Shown in pieces: positions 8,347-16,744 of a DNA stretch of 42,320 bases. How positions within the stretch are numbered: the stretch's first letter is position 1; each line of letters starts with the position of its first letter. A model generated the notes under the pieces. It was not told the DNA's origin. It ran no database searches and was given only the letters and a program-made list of their open reading frames with translations. This stretch comes from Xenorhabdus griffiniae (GTDB lineage Bacteria > Pseudomonadota > Gammaproteobacteria > Enterobacterales > Enterobacteriaceae), in assembly GCF_001028135.1 (NCBI RefSeq), contig NZ_LDNM01000040.1, forward strand, positions 1-42,320, read 5' to 3'. The translations under genes were made by a program, and so were the position numbers.

Positions 8347-8375
8347 AAACAGGCTCAATAACGCTGAGCCTGTTT
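8347..8375. terminator. Terminator between metY tail copy 2 and the invasin-like gene
   Basis: A perfect 11-bp stem, aaacaggctca/tgagcctgttt, with a 7-nt loop and T-rich flank. It is likely the terminator of the minus-strand gene ending at 8442, and perhaps the original metY terminator. Confidence 0.75.
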
Positions 8376-8441
8376 ATTTATTACTATACTGCTGATCGGT
8401 TTTTGTTACCTTTAGTTTCCTGAAGAATATTAGTAATAGTT

Positions 8442-11400
8442 TCAGTATGATGTAACTAGACAAAGTCCATAATTAGGGTCAGCTTTGCCTTTATCAACAA
8501 TTGTCAGTTTTTGAACATCAAACCCGACCAACTTGTTTTGACCAACCACGTTATTAAATACCGTCGGAATGGGGTTAGGATTATTACTAGGCTGAGTGAC
8601 ATCAGTACCTATAATGCTCCAATCCATTATATTGGGAAACTCTTCCAGTAGAGACGTACCATCTTTTGCAATGTTACGACCTGACTTAGGATCGCTCCAT
8701 GGCCACAAATCGGTCAACTTAACTGTTGAAAACCTTGATGACTTACCCGGGCTACCATATGCTTCATAAGACGTTTCACAGGTATATTTTGTTGTGTCAT
8801 ACGCGAGTCCATTAAAATAGCGTAATGGCTTCACTGTATAAGTGTACGTCCTTATTGCTCCTGTTTGATTGTTAGTAATAGTGGCCCTGAACTTTGTCGG
8901 TATCATTGTTGTATTTGGTTGCAAAGCAAATTCGATAGTCCCATTGATACCATCTATTACTGGCTTAAGAATTTGCTTATCCTTAGTATAAACCGAAGCT
9001 GCTAACCCTGATACTATCTCATAATCGCCTGTTTCAACCTTTGCATCAGTAATAAGAGGCGTACCTGGATCAACTCGTAACTCCGCGTATAACGATGCGA
9101 AAAGGTTGTGAGGTCCATTTTCATGACTCTGGTAGAATCGACTGACACTTGTGTTATTGTTATTGTAAACATACAATCCCGCAGGCTGATCTACCGATAT
9201 AAATGTCACGTCAGTGTTCGCCGTCGATTCCCGTTTTCCGTCTTTCGTCACAATCTCCAACTTGGCTCTGACCTTGTTAACACCAACAGAACTGGTCAAC
9301 GTTACAGTTAAATATCCCTGATCATCCGTGGTTAACTTTTTATTATCGAAAACCAGCTTATTTTCCTCTACCAGCTTGTTGTGGTCAAACTTGTCGGAAT
9401 TAACAACGCTCCAAATCACTTTATCGTGACCAAAGGTCAGATGGGGTATGGCAGTAACACCAGAGGAATCAGTGATTTTTGCCTTATAGGTATAAGCCTC
9501 TTTTCCGTCACTATTGAGCGTCTTATTAGCAGGTATAATTTCCAGATCGCCAATCTTGATGTCACCGATGAAAGTCACTGGATTTTCAGCGTATGCCTTT
9601 GTTTTCCCACCATCAATTGATGCCCCTACTTTAATACCTTGTACAGGGTTGGTACTGGTTAAGGTAGCAAACAAGCGTCCATTAGTATCCGTAGTCTCTT
9701 GCACTGACGACCATTTCATGCCATTCGGTAATTGTTCAGGATACCACTTAACATCCACTTTATGATTTTTCAGCGGGATACCATTCTTATCTTTCACATC
9801 TGCCGTAAAGGTATAACCATTATCTCCGGCGAGAAGTGTCCCTGACGCCAATGGCTTGACAGATTGAACCGCAAAGTCAGAGATAAGGCCACTAAAGCCA
9901 ATATCACCAATATGGGTTTTTGGCATGCCAGGCATTTCCAGGAAAACTTTCACATCTTTCAGCGGCTGGGAAGTTGCTACTGTTGCCTGCAATTGCCCCT
10001 GGGAATTGGTTTTGCTGGGGTTCTCCCAATTCAGGATCACATCCTTACTTTGTGGCTCAATAGACCAGATGGCATCCTGGATCACGCCATCGCGGATAAT
10101 GTCTTTATCGGCTGTACCATGAGCGACAGTTGCCAGTAGATTATAACCCCCCTGAGCACCCGCAGCAGAGGAAGATAATTGTTCAGTCTTAAATTGTCTG
10201 ACAACAAAAGGCTGTACTGTCACATTCAAAATAGCAGGCTTGCTGAACTTACCGTTATTTCCTTCCGCAACGATATTGATCGTATGCGTATTCTGTCCCT
10301 CAGGAACATATTTAGGTAATACAAGCGCAAGCATCTCATTACCACCGCCAATATTGGAAATAGCGCCGCCATTTTTTACAAATGCATTATCTGCCTGAAA
10401 TAGGATTTTCTTGACACGTGATTTTATATTAGCCGTTACAGGTATTGGCGTTGGCCATACTTGCTGGCTATAACCAACAATAGCGCTTTGTGATAATGAC
10501 AGTTGCAATTCGTCTGGTTTCTTCCTGTGATCAAGCACGATATGGTTGTTCCTTTCCACTAAGTCATAGCGGCTGCCTGCCAGTGTGCGTATGGAAGCAA
10601 CATTTTCAGGTGAGAACTGCACACCAAGCGGTACACCAAAGCGATAATTCAGGTTGGCCTGGAACAGCGTTTCACTGTGCCCGCTGCCGCCATATTTGTA
10701 ATCTACTCCCATTGTCACCAACGGAATCGGCGTATAATTCAGGCCAACTCTCCCCAGACTGGGGTTTTTCTGTTTGCTGTCACGATTGAACAGCGTAACG
10801 TTATCACCAAAGTATTGTTCAAAGCCTAACTTACCCCCCAGATTCGGGTAAGCCGGTAAATAGAATTCGCCATGCAGATCAAAACCGTTAGCAGGACGCT
10901 CTTCCCAATCCTGTTCTTTCAGTGACTGACGCCAGTTAGTCAGACGCCAGTATGAATTGGCAGAGAGTTTGACATAATTTGTCCAGGCTTCCGCCCCTAG
11001 ACCAATACGCTGATTTTTACCAGTGACATCATGGTCAAAGAAGGTGTTCAACCCATACATCCACTGAGGCGTAAAATAACGCCCGCCCAAGCCGACGTTC
11101 AGGGTATGGCGGCTGTCTTTATGACGATAACCAAATTGGGAGAAAACCAACCAATCGGCTTTATTGTCGTAAAGCGGCAGCAGCATATCCAGAGAGCCAT
11201 TATCCAGTTTGCCTTTTCTGTCTAAGCCAAAGTTAATTTTGGCTGTACCAAACTGCGATAACCATTTCTGTGTCTCGCCGGATATTGCCCCATTAATTCT
11301 TCCTAACGCGTAGGATTTCGCTTGTTCAGTAAGTTCGGAAGGTGAAGACGACAGTACCCTGCTGACCGTCTGAATATTTTGCGCAATTAAATTTTCTGTT

Positions 11401-11564
11401 TCATCTCCCCTATTATTTAACTGGTTTTCAGTTGCCACTTTCTGGGTTTGCTGGTCAATGCTTTTTTCACCTATAGCAAGTGTATTCATTGATATAAATG
11501 GTAAAAACACAGAACCTATATATAGAAAAGACCGAATGAACTTCTTACTCATATATGAGTCCAT
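8442..11564 (-). CDS. Inverse autotransporter adhesin (intimin/invasin family)
   Basis: Outer-membrane surface protein, 1040 aa from the ATG at 11564, which has a gaggt site 7-8 nt upstream; reading from 11678 would add 38 residues without a site. The signal peptide covers about residues 1-30. There is no LysM segment. The inverse-autotransporter beta domain spans about residues 80-310 (GLGGRYFTPQWMYGLNTFFD, GAEAWTNYVKLSANSYWRLT). The conserved linker SRYDLVERNNHIVLDHRKK (331-349) follows. The rest is a string of Ig-like (Big_1) domains with VDVKWYP and VIWSVVN strands. The C-terminus carries two cysteines, in KYTCETSYEAY and YGLCLVTSY, as in the disulfide-bonded tip domain of invasins. It probably mediates host or surface adhesion. 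Confidence 0.9.
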   Translation of the reverse strand: MDSYMSKKFIRSFLYIGSVFLPFISMNTLAIGEKSIDQQTQKVATENQLNNRGDETENLIAQNIQTVSRVLSSSPSELTEQAKSYALGRINGAISGETQKWLSQFGTAKINFGLDRKGKLDNGSLDMLLPLYDNKADWLVFSQFGYRHKDSRHTLNVGLGGRYFTPQWMYGLNTFFDHDVTGKNQRIGLGAEAWTNYVKLSANSYWRLTNWRQSLKEQDWEERPANGFDLHGEFYLPAYPNLGGKLGFEQYFGDNVTLFNRDSKQKNPSLGRVGLNYTPIPLVTMGVDYKYGGSGHSETLFQANLNYRFGVPLGVQFSPENVASIRTLAGSRYDLVERNNHIVLDHRKKPDELQLSLSQSAIVGYSQQVWPTPIPVTANIKSRVKKILFQADNAFVKNGGAISNIGGGNEMLALVLPKYVPEGQNTHTINIVAEGNNGKFSKPAILNVTVQPFVVRQFKTEQLSSSAAGAQGGYNLLATVAHGTADKDIIRDGVIQDAIWSIEPQSKDVILNWENPSKTNSQGQLQATVATSQPLKDVKVFLEMPGMPKTHIGDIGFSGLISDFAVQSVKPLASGTLLAGDNGYTFTADVKDKNGIPLKNHKVDVKWYPEQLPNGMKWSSVQETTDTNGRLFATLTSTNPVQGIKVGASIDGGKTKAYAENPVTFIGDIKIGDLEIIPANKTLNSDGKEAYTYKAKITDSSGVTAIPHLTFGHDKVIWSVVNSDKFDHNKLVEENKLVFDNKKLTTDDQGYLTVTLTSSVGVNKVRAKLEIVTKDGKRESTANTDVTFISVDQPAGLYVYNNNNTSVSRFYQSHENGPHNLFASLYAELRVDPGTPLITDAKVETGDYEIVSGLAASVYTKDKQILKPVIDGINGTIEFALQPNTTMIPTKFRATITNNQTGAIRTYTYTVKPLRYFNGLAYDTTKYTCETSYEAYGSPGKSSRFSTVKLTDLWPWSDPKSGRNIAKDGTSLLEEFPNIMDWSIIGTDVTQPSNNPNPIPTVFNNVVGQNKLVGFDVQKLTIVDKGKADPNYGLCLVTSY

Positions 11565-12021
11565 ATATAGTACCTCGTTGAATATTTGATGTCCTAACAC
11601 GCGATAAGAATAAAAAATTAATATTTTTGTGCACTTAAGATACATTAGGTGATTTATTGCTAATCTGCTTAATGACAATTTTCTATGACTTGATAATAAA
11701 AAGTTATCACTTTCTGTTTTGAATATCAGGTGATGACATGAGGTGCGAATTAGCGTAAAAAAGTCAGGCTGCTATTCAATAAAACAGGAGGGTAATAGTG
11801 TGTTTTTTATATTTATTTTTCGAGAAAAATTTATTTGATGATAAATTTCAAGTTACAGATAATAACACTGTAACTTGAAAAGTAAGGGTTGTAGATTTAA
11901 TTCCGGGTCAGGCTTTAAACATCAAATTTTTTCCCTGAACGGTTCATCCGTCTGCTGTCTATCAGACATGAAATCGCCTATTTGATGGCAAGTCCCCACA
12001 ATGTCGCTCGCTTAAACCAAG
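11565..12021. other. Gene-free spacer
   Basis: AT-rich upstream region of the adhesin gene and downstream region of the four-gene operon. The only structure seen is a 13-bp perfect inverted repeat, tttcaagttacag/ctgtaacttgaaa (11846-11880, 9-nt loop), resembling the arms of the short dispersed repeat at 25425-25478. No T-run follows it. Confidence 0.6.
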
Positions 12022-13314
12022 CTATCTTCCCCCGGACTCTCCCTTCCTCCTGATAATCCGGCGGCGCTTATTAAACAGATCCGGCAGGATCGTCTGCGAT
12101 ACGCACTGCCACTCAATTTTATCGATATCAACCCCCTGTTTGACAAAATAGTCTGACAGCGCTGACTGGCATTGTCCGAGTACTTCAATGGCACAATTCC
12201 CTTCCAATGTCAGCAACAACTCAGTCTGAGTTAGCCGATAATCACTCGTTAGCGGCAGAGTATTAGCGATGATCCGCGAACAGGGATCAGCAAAAATACT
12301 CACCATTTCCCCATTAAGCGCAGGTAAAATCAACTGATCATCATTGCGCCCCTCTATACGCTCTATCGCCAATGCCGGATTGCCACAAGCACACGGGGTT
12401 TTCTTCACGACCAAAATATCATCAAGCTGGTAACGCACAATGGGCTGAGTTTCTCGGGTAAAATCGGTAATAATCGGATTAAAACGCGATTCATCTATCC
12501 ATTTTGGCTCAATATGCAGAAAATCTTCATTAAGATGCAGCGTCCCATGCGAGCAGGTACACGCCAGAAAACCTTCCGTTGCCTGATAAATTTCTCCCAC
12601 CTCCCTGAATACGGCCTGCAACAGTTGGCGATCTTGCGGCTCAAGCACTTCTGCCACCGAGATCACTTTAACCGGCGGCAACGAGGCTTCACCTTGCTGG
12701 ATCTTCAATGCCAGCGCCCGCAATACTTGAGCCGGTGCCACAATAATCGTCGGCCTGTACTCTACTAACGCTTGCACCTGCTGATTAAAGTCAGCGAACA
12801 AATCAAAAAAACGGAAGGATATCCAACGATTCTGGACACTATCGTAGAGCGTGTTTCCCGCCCGTAAAAACAGCGCAACCCGTTCACCGTGAAATAAGCC
12901 ATTTGGCAGCATCTTAGCAAGCATCATTCCTGCCCAAATGCTCCGCTCTTTCGGGCTGGCAACAAAAATACCCCGCTGCCCTGATGTCCCTGATGACAGG
13001 CCAACGCTGAATTTGCCGACTGTTGGCTTGAAATCTCGTGACTGTTCGCTCAACCGCGCACATGCCAAAAGCTCGTCACGCCTGAGACCTGCTGTATTCA
13101 TCTGGTCGAAATTTTCCATCATGATGGCTTTATTCATCAGCGGATATTCCACTAACGGTAAATCAGCGTATGAGGAAAAATAAGGGCTTTTCGCCAGAAC
13201 CCTATGCTTAAATCTCGCCAGTTCTCTCAATTGATGCTGCTCGAGCTGCTGTCGGTTGGCAAATTTCCACCGTTTTTTGGCTCGCCAATAGTAGCAAAGC
13301 GTTTTCAATATCAT
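12022..13314 (-). CDS. F390-synthetase-related adenylate-forming enzyme
   Basis: Member of the ANL superfamily, in the branch related to coenzyme F390 synthetase and PaaK, 430 aa. The nucleotide-binding loop is SSGTSGQRG (107-115), the adenine-pocket motif YQATEGF lies at 243-249, RYQLDD at 294-299, and a Cys pair CACG (308-311) precedes RIEGRNDD. It would activate a carboxylate or phenolic acid as an acyl-AMP; the substrate is unknown. It is the last of four overlapping genes (4-nt ATGA overlap with the MBL gene), so its substrate is probably made by the KAS III-like and SDR enzymes encoded ahead of it. It occupies the place that the ligase OleC has in olefin/beta-lactone clusters, though it is not an OleC homologue by length or motifs. 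Confidence 0.82.
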   Translation of the reverse strand: MILKTLCYYWRAKKRWKFANRQQLEQHQLRELARFKHRVLAKSPYFSSYADLPLVEYPLMNKAIMMENFDQMNTAGLRRDELLACARLSEQSRDFKPTVGKFSVGLSSGTSGQRGIFVASPKERSIWAGMMLAKMLPNGLFHGERVALFLRAGNTLYDSVQNRWISFRFFDLFADFNQQVQALVEYRPTIIVAPAQVLRALALKIQQGEASLPPVKVISVAEVLEPQDRQLLQAVFREVGEIYQATEGFLACTCSHGTLHLNEDFLHIEPKWIDESRFNPIITDFTRETQPIVRYQLDDILVVKKTPCACGNPALAIERIEGRNDDQLILPALNGEMVSIFADPCSRIIANTLPLTSDYRLTQTELLLTLEGNCAIEVLGQCQSALSDYFVKQGVDIDKIEWQCVSQTILPDLFNKRRRIIRRKGESGGR

Positions 13315-14117
13315 TCCAAATCTCCCTCATGACATAGCTGGATAGGGATCTGTTTTTGGTCAATTTGATGCAACTTATTCAGTGTTTCGTAATAAGCCCG
13401 GCTGTCATCCATAATAAGATTCGCCAGCTTTGCAGGCCCGCGCAGTTCACGGTAATTCGTCGGTGACCAGGCAGCATCTCCCGCCAGCAATACCCAACCC
13501 TGTTCAGTCAATACACAAAGGCCAAGATGCCCGGCCGCATGACCGGGCAGCGGAACAATCAGGATCTGTTTCTGACTTCCTGGCACGGCATAACCTTCTC
13601 CCAATACCGCTAATTCTTCCGGCAATGAGCTGGTTTCAAATCCTTCATAAAAACGGACTCTGGATTCGAAATCTTCCGGGACTAATCCCCGCACAAACGC
13701 TTTTCGTAGTGCGGTGATCCCACGTAAATGACGGGTTTGCCGCCAACCTTCCCCAGAACAGATAAATTTAGACTGCGGGAAATCCCGTAATCCGGCAATA
13801 TGATCACCATGAAAGTGAGAAATGATGATGCCATCAATATCACGTGCCTGAATACCTTCTTCCTTGAGCTGCATCACCAGTGCGTCTTTGCTGTCAAAGT
13901 AAACCGGCGTGACCGTGCGATATAACCGAATAATCCCATTGCGGGTATGATCGTAAAAATGATTGGCGTATCCGGTATCAAGTAGCCAACGCTTATCATG
14001 ACACGCCAGCAACCACGCACGGGCTGGAAATTTGCATACGCGAAGACTGGCACCTTTCAGTGCCATGCAACCGGAATGAGTGCAATAGCCCACTTCAAAA
14101 ATACGTATTTTAACCAT
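13311..14117 (-). CDS. MBL-fold metallo-hydrolase
   Basis: Metallo-beta-lactamase-fold protein, 268 aa, without a signal peptide, so cytoplasmic. The zinc motif HFHGDH is at 101-106, a further His in LPGHAAGHL (H193), the bridging Asp in AGDAAW (D214), and a late His in LCHEGD. The closest functional groups are lactonases (AHL-lactonase-like) and thioesterases. It is third in a four-gene operon, with an 8-nt overlap with the SDR gene and a 4-nt overlap with the adenylating-enzyme gene. Within the operon it may hydrolyse a thioester or lactone, taking the role that the alpha/beta hydrolase OleB has in ole clusters. That role is inference. Confidence 0.85.
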   Translation of the reverse strand: MVKIRIFEVGYCTHSGCMALKGASLRVCKFPARAWLLACHDKRWLLDTGYANHFYDHTRNGIIRLYRTVTPVYFDSKDALVMQLKEEGIQARDIDGIIISHFHGDHIAGLRDFPQSKFICSGEGWRQTRHLRGITALRKAFVRGLVPEDFESRVRFYEGFETSSLPEELAVLGEGYAVPGSQKQILIVPLPGHAAGHLGLCVLTEQGWVLLAGDAAWSPTNYRELRGPAKLANLIMDDSRAYYETLNKLHQIDQKQIPIQLCHEGDLE

Positions 14118-15129
14118 GTGAACCCGTTTGCTGGTCTGCCTGTTTTAGCCAATTGGCTGTTAAATGAATGCCTTCCTCTATGGTATAAATCGGCGAATAA
14201 CCCAGCTCTTCCTGCGCCTTTGAATTATCCAGTGTCATGGCGTAATAAGCTGCGCCAATACCATAACGCGTCAGCAACGGCTCTTTTCGGGTGAACATGG
14301 CAATGCCTTCCAAAATTGCCGCAACAGCATACAAAAGTGAATAAGGCAATGATTTGATCCGGTAACTAAACTGCATCTCATCAAATAACTGCCCCAGCGT
14401 TTTTGCCAATGGCTGTGGCTGTTGATTGGTAATGTTATATATCGCCCCGCTTTGTACGCCTTCGCGCTGGGTTGCCAACGACATAGCATGGACAACATTC
14501 ATAACGTAAGTGAGATCCAGCGCATTCCTTCCCCCGGCCGGTAAAGCCACCACGCCTTTACTGGCCTTAACCTGAGCCATCAGACGCGGTAACAATACCC
14601 TGTCATGCGGGCCAAATAATCCACGGGGACGCAGGATAATGTAAGTAGTGTCAGGATAGCGGGGAAACAATTGGCGTATGCTCTCTTCCGCCAGAAACTT
14701 AGTCCGGGCGTAATCATTGGCGAAATACTGGCTGCGCTGATTTTCGGTAACATGCTGTTGGTGGGAAAAATTAAAATACACGGCTGGAGTAGAAATATGG
14801 ATAAAGCGCCGGATACCACCTATTCCGGCTGCCTGTGCTAACGTATAGGTCGCCGCCACGTTGATACGTTCAAACGCATCAGGATCACCCCAGGGAGAGG
14901 ATTTGGCGGCACAATGCCAGACGGCATCACAATCTGACATCAATGCGAGGGCGTCATCCTCCGTTAACGTCGCCAGTTCAGCACGACGAAACTCCGCGCC
15001 CAATTGAGTCAAGAATGCTCCCGCCTGCGGGTCACGCCCGGTTGCCACCACCGTTTCTCCCCGGGATAACAGGTAATCAACGGCATTACGACCTAAACCA
15101 CTGGTTGCGCCAGTTACAAGAATTTTCAT
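14110..15129 (-). CDS. NAD(P)-dependent epimerase/dehydratase-type SDR (3-beta-HSD-like)
   Basis: Extended short-chain dehydrogenase, 339 aa. The Rossmann motif TGATSGLG lies at 6-13, and a following RD (32-33) may favour NADP. The active-site Tyr/Lys pair is Y140-x3-K144 in NDYARTKFLAEE, with the Ser/Thr in HISTPAVYF (113-114). Family relatives such as 3-beta-hydroxysteroid dehydrogenases and OleD reduce or oxidise 3-hydroxy/3-keto groups. It starts 4 nt inside the end of the KAS III-like gene (ATGA overlap), so it most likely acts on the condensation product of that enzyme. Confidence 0.85.
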   Translation of the reverse strand: MKILVTGATSGLGRNAVDYLLSRGETVVATGRDPQAGAFLTQLGAEFRRAELATLTEDDALALMSDCDAVWHCAAKSSPWGDPDAFERINVAATYTLAQAAGIGGIRRFIHISTPAVYFNFSHQQHVTENQRSQYFANDYARTKFLAEESIRQLFPRYPDTTYIILRPRGLFGPHDRVLLPRLMAQVKASKGVVALPAGGRNALDLTYVMNVVHAMSLATQREGVQSGAIYNITNQQPQPLAKTLGQLFDEMQFSYRIKSLPYSLLYAVAAILEGIAMFTRKEPLLTRYGIGAAYYAMTLDNSKAQEELGYSPIYTIEEGIHLTANWLKQADQQTGSHG

Positions 15130-16124
15130 GGTATCAGGATCATCTCACTTAATGAAAGCCCGGCCGCGGTACCAAGCAACATCACATAATCACGGCCATA
15201 ATAGCGATTTGTCATAATGGCTTCATGCAGTGCGCTTGGAATGGATGCCGCAACCTGATTACCGCGATAACGATAGATATTCACAAATCTCTCATTTTTG
15301 ATATTCAGTCGCTTGAGAATATGCTTCAATCCCAAATGGCTTGCCTGATGCGGTATCACGGTATCAATATCGGACATGGCAAGATTGGCACTGTCTAATA
15401 CACGTGCAGTAAATTCTTCAATCAATGAGGCAGTCAGTTTAAACAGTGGTTTACCCTGCATCTGGAACAGAAAATCGCTATCTTCCATGCCGGTACGCAG
15501 ATTTTTACGGGTTCCACCCGCCCGGATCTCACATAATTCAAGGCCTTCCGGGTAGGTTTCATGTTTGTAGGTAACAATCCCGCTTTGCCCATCCCCTCTT
15601 TCGACGATCATACACGCCGCCCCATCACCAAAAATCAGCGAAGACTCCTGATGTGACCAGTCAATGCCACGGGAAGCCATTTCTGAGCAGACAATGGCAA
15701 TCCGCCGATACTGCCGGGTTGACAATAATCCACCCGCCACACTCAGCGCAGAGATAAAACTCACACAGCTAGCATTAATATCAAAACAGGCCGTTCCTGC
15801 CTTTAATCGACTCTCTTTTAAAATATGTGCGGCGGAATAAGGTAAGGCTTGAATCGGGATAGCAGAAGCTGAAATCAGCAGATCAATTGAATCTGGCGAG
15901 ATTTGATGTGTTTCTAACGTATTATGCAATGCATCTGAGGCTAATTTAGCCGGTGATGCTGCATAATCAGAATGATAACGATACTCTATTCCAGAATGTT
16001 TTTCGACAAAACCCTTTGGTTTATTGAGTTTCAAATCTAAATCGGATGAATACACTTTTTTTTCTGGTAAAGCAATACCAGACGCAATGATCTTTAATGG
16101 GATCAATTCATTTGAACTTTTCAT
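15126..16124 (-). CDS. 3-oxoacyl-ACP synthase III-like condensing enzyme
   Basis: Thiolase-fold condensing enzyme of the KAS III family, 332 aa. The catalytic triad is visible: Cys120 in DINASCVSF, His259 in IPHQASHLG, and Asn289 in YRGNQVAASIP. FGDGAAC (165-171) is the usual structural motif. The replacement of the usual GNTS by GNQV near Asn289 separates it from housekeeping FabH. It would catalyse decarboxylative or head-to-head Claisen condensation of acyl thioesters. It is the first gene of a four-gene overlapping operon (then SDR, MBL hydrolase, adenylating enzyme) and no acyl carrier protein gene is present, so CoA thioesters or the housekeeping ACP are likely donors. The product is unknown. 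Confidence 0.88.
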   Translation of the reverse strand: MKSSNELIPLKIIASGIALPEKKVYSSDLDLKLNKPKGFVEKHSGIEYRYHSDYAASPAKLASDALHNTLETHQISPDSIDLLISASAIPIQALPYSAAHILKESRLKAGTACFDINASCVSFISALSVAGGLLSTRQYRRIAIVCSEMASRGIDWSHQESSLIFGDGAACMIVERGDGQSGIVTYKHETYPEGLELCEIRAGGTRKNLRTGMEDSDFLFQMQGKPLFKLTASLIEEFTARVLDSANLAMSDIDTVIPHQASHLGLKHILKRLNIKNERFVNIYRYRGNQVAASIPSALHEAIMTNRYYGRDYVMLLGTAAGLSLSEMILIP

Positions 16125-16579
16125 TTTTTTTATTACTTCCAGATGTTAATTTTTTGTTTAATTTTATTGTCAGAATATGAAGTTAATTCTGATTAGGGAG
16201 AGAATAAATAAATATTTATCAGATAGCTGATTAAACAGGAAGTATATATTTATGATACATCATATTATTAAATTGAAATATTAAATGCAGCCATATGAAA
16301 AATAGAAAGTTTTTTCAGTTCATCATTTCAATATGATGAACTTTTTTTAATGAAGAAAGCATGTTATGAGATTTAATGATGATATTTGTTGCTTCTATGT
16401 AAAACAAAAATCAATGTTAATTGACAAATAAATAAATTTTATTTAATTAATAGAAATAATTGCCTTTGGTTTTTATTTCATTGGTTAACTATATAAAGAT
16501 AGAAGTCTTGAGAGTTCCAAATAAGTATTAATTTAATCTTCTTAATTTATCTTAAAACAAAAAAATAGTAATCCACTAA
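16125..16579. other. AT-rich gene-free spacer upstream of the KAS III operon
   Basis: Very AT-rich, with many runs of A and T. It must hold the promoter of the minus-strand four-gene operon, but no clear -35/-10 pair stands out. A strong plus-strand terminator (16318-16348) has no gene upstream on that strand. Confidence 0.6.
16318..16348 (+). terminator. Orphan rho-independent terminator
   Basis: A 9-bp perfect stem, gttcatcat/atgatgaac, with loop ttcaat, followed directly by seven T on the plus strand. No plus-strand gene lies upstream within the spacer (the gene before it reads away on the minus strand), so it may end a small RNA starting between 16142 and 16300. Confidence 0.65.
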
Positions 16580-16685
16580 TATACCAATCCAACTTCAGGA
16601 TGCGTGTTATATTTCCCCGCACAGCAGTGAAATATAAGGCCTCGCGTCGTCTTACGGATTGCAACTTGACGTTTATCGCGTACAG
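16580..16685 (+). repeat. Dispersed palindromic repeat, copy B (full length)
   Basis: Begins tataccaatccaacttca and continues with gtgttatatttccccgcaca, then aaggcctcgcgtcgtctta. It is the reverse complement of copy A at 5815-5925 with scattered mismatches. The two copies bracket the metY/toxin-antitoxin/adhesin/KAS III region in inverted orientation. Confidence 0.8.
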
Positions 16686-16700
16686 ACTTCAAGTAGATTA

Positions 16701-16722
16701 AAAAGGGGAGCCAAAGCTCCCC
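16701..16722 (-). terminator. Rho-independent terminator of potD
   Basis: On the minus strand the stem ggggagc/gctcccc with a 4-nt loop is followed by TTTT, 23 nt after the potD stop. Confidence 0.8.
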
Positions 16723-16744
16723 CATCATTCAAGGTGATGCCAGA

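Noticed and set aside
11846-11880. Perfect 13-bp inverted repeat as a rho-independent terminator
   Set aside because: There is no T-run on either strand and the stem is AT-rich. It is mentioned only as a repeat-like structure in the spacer.
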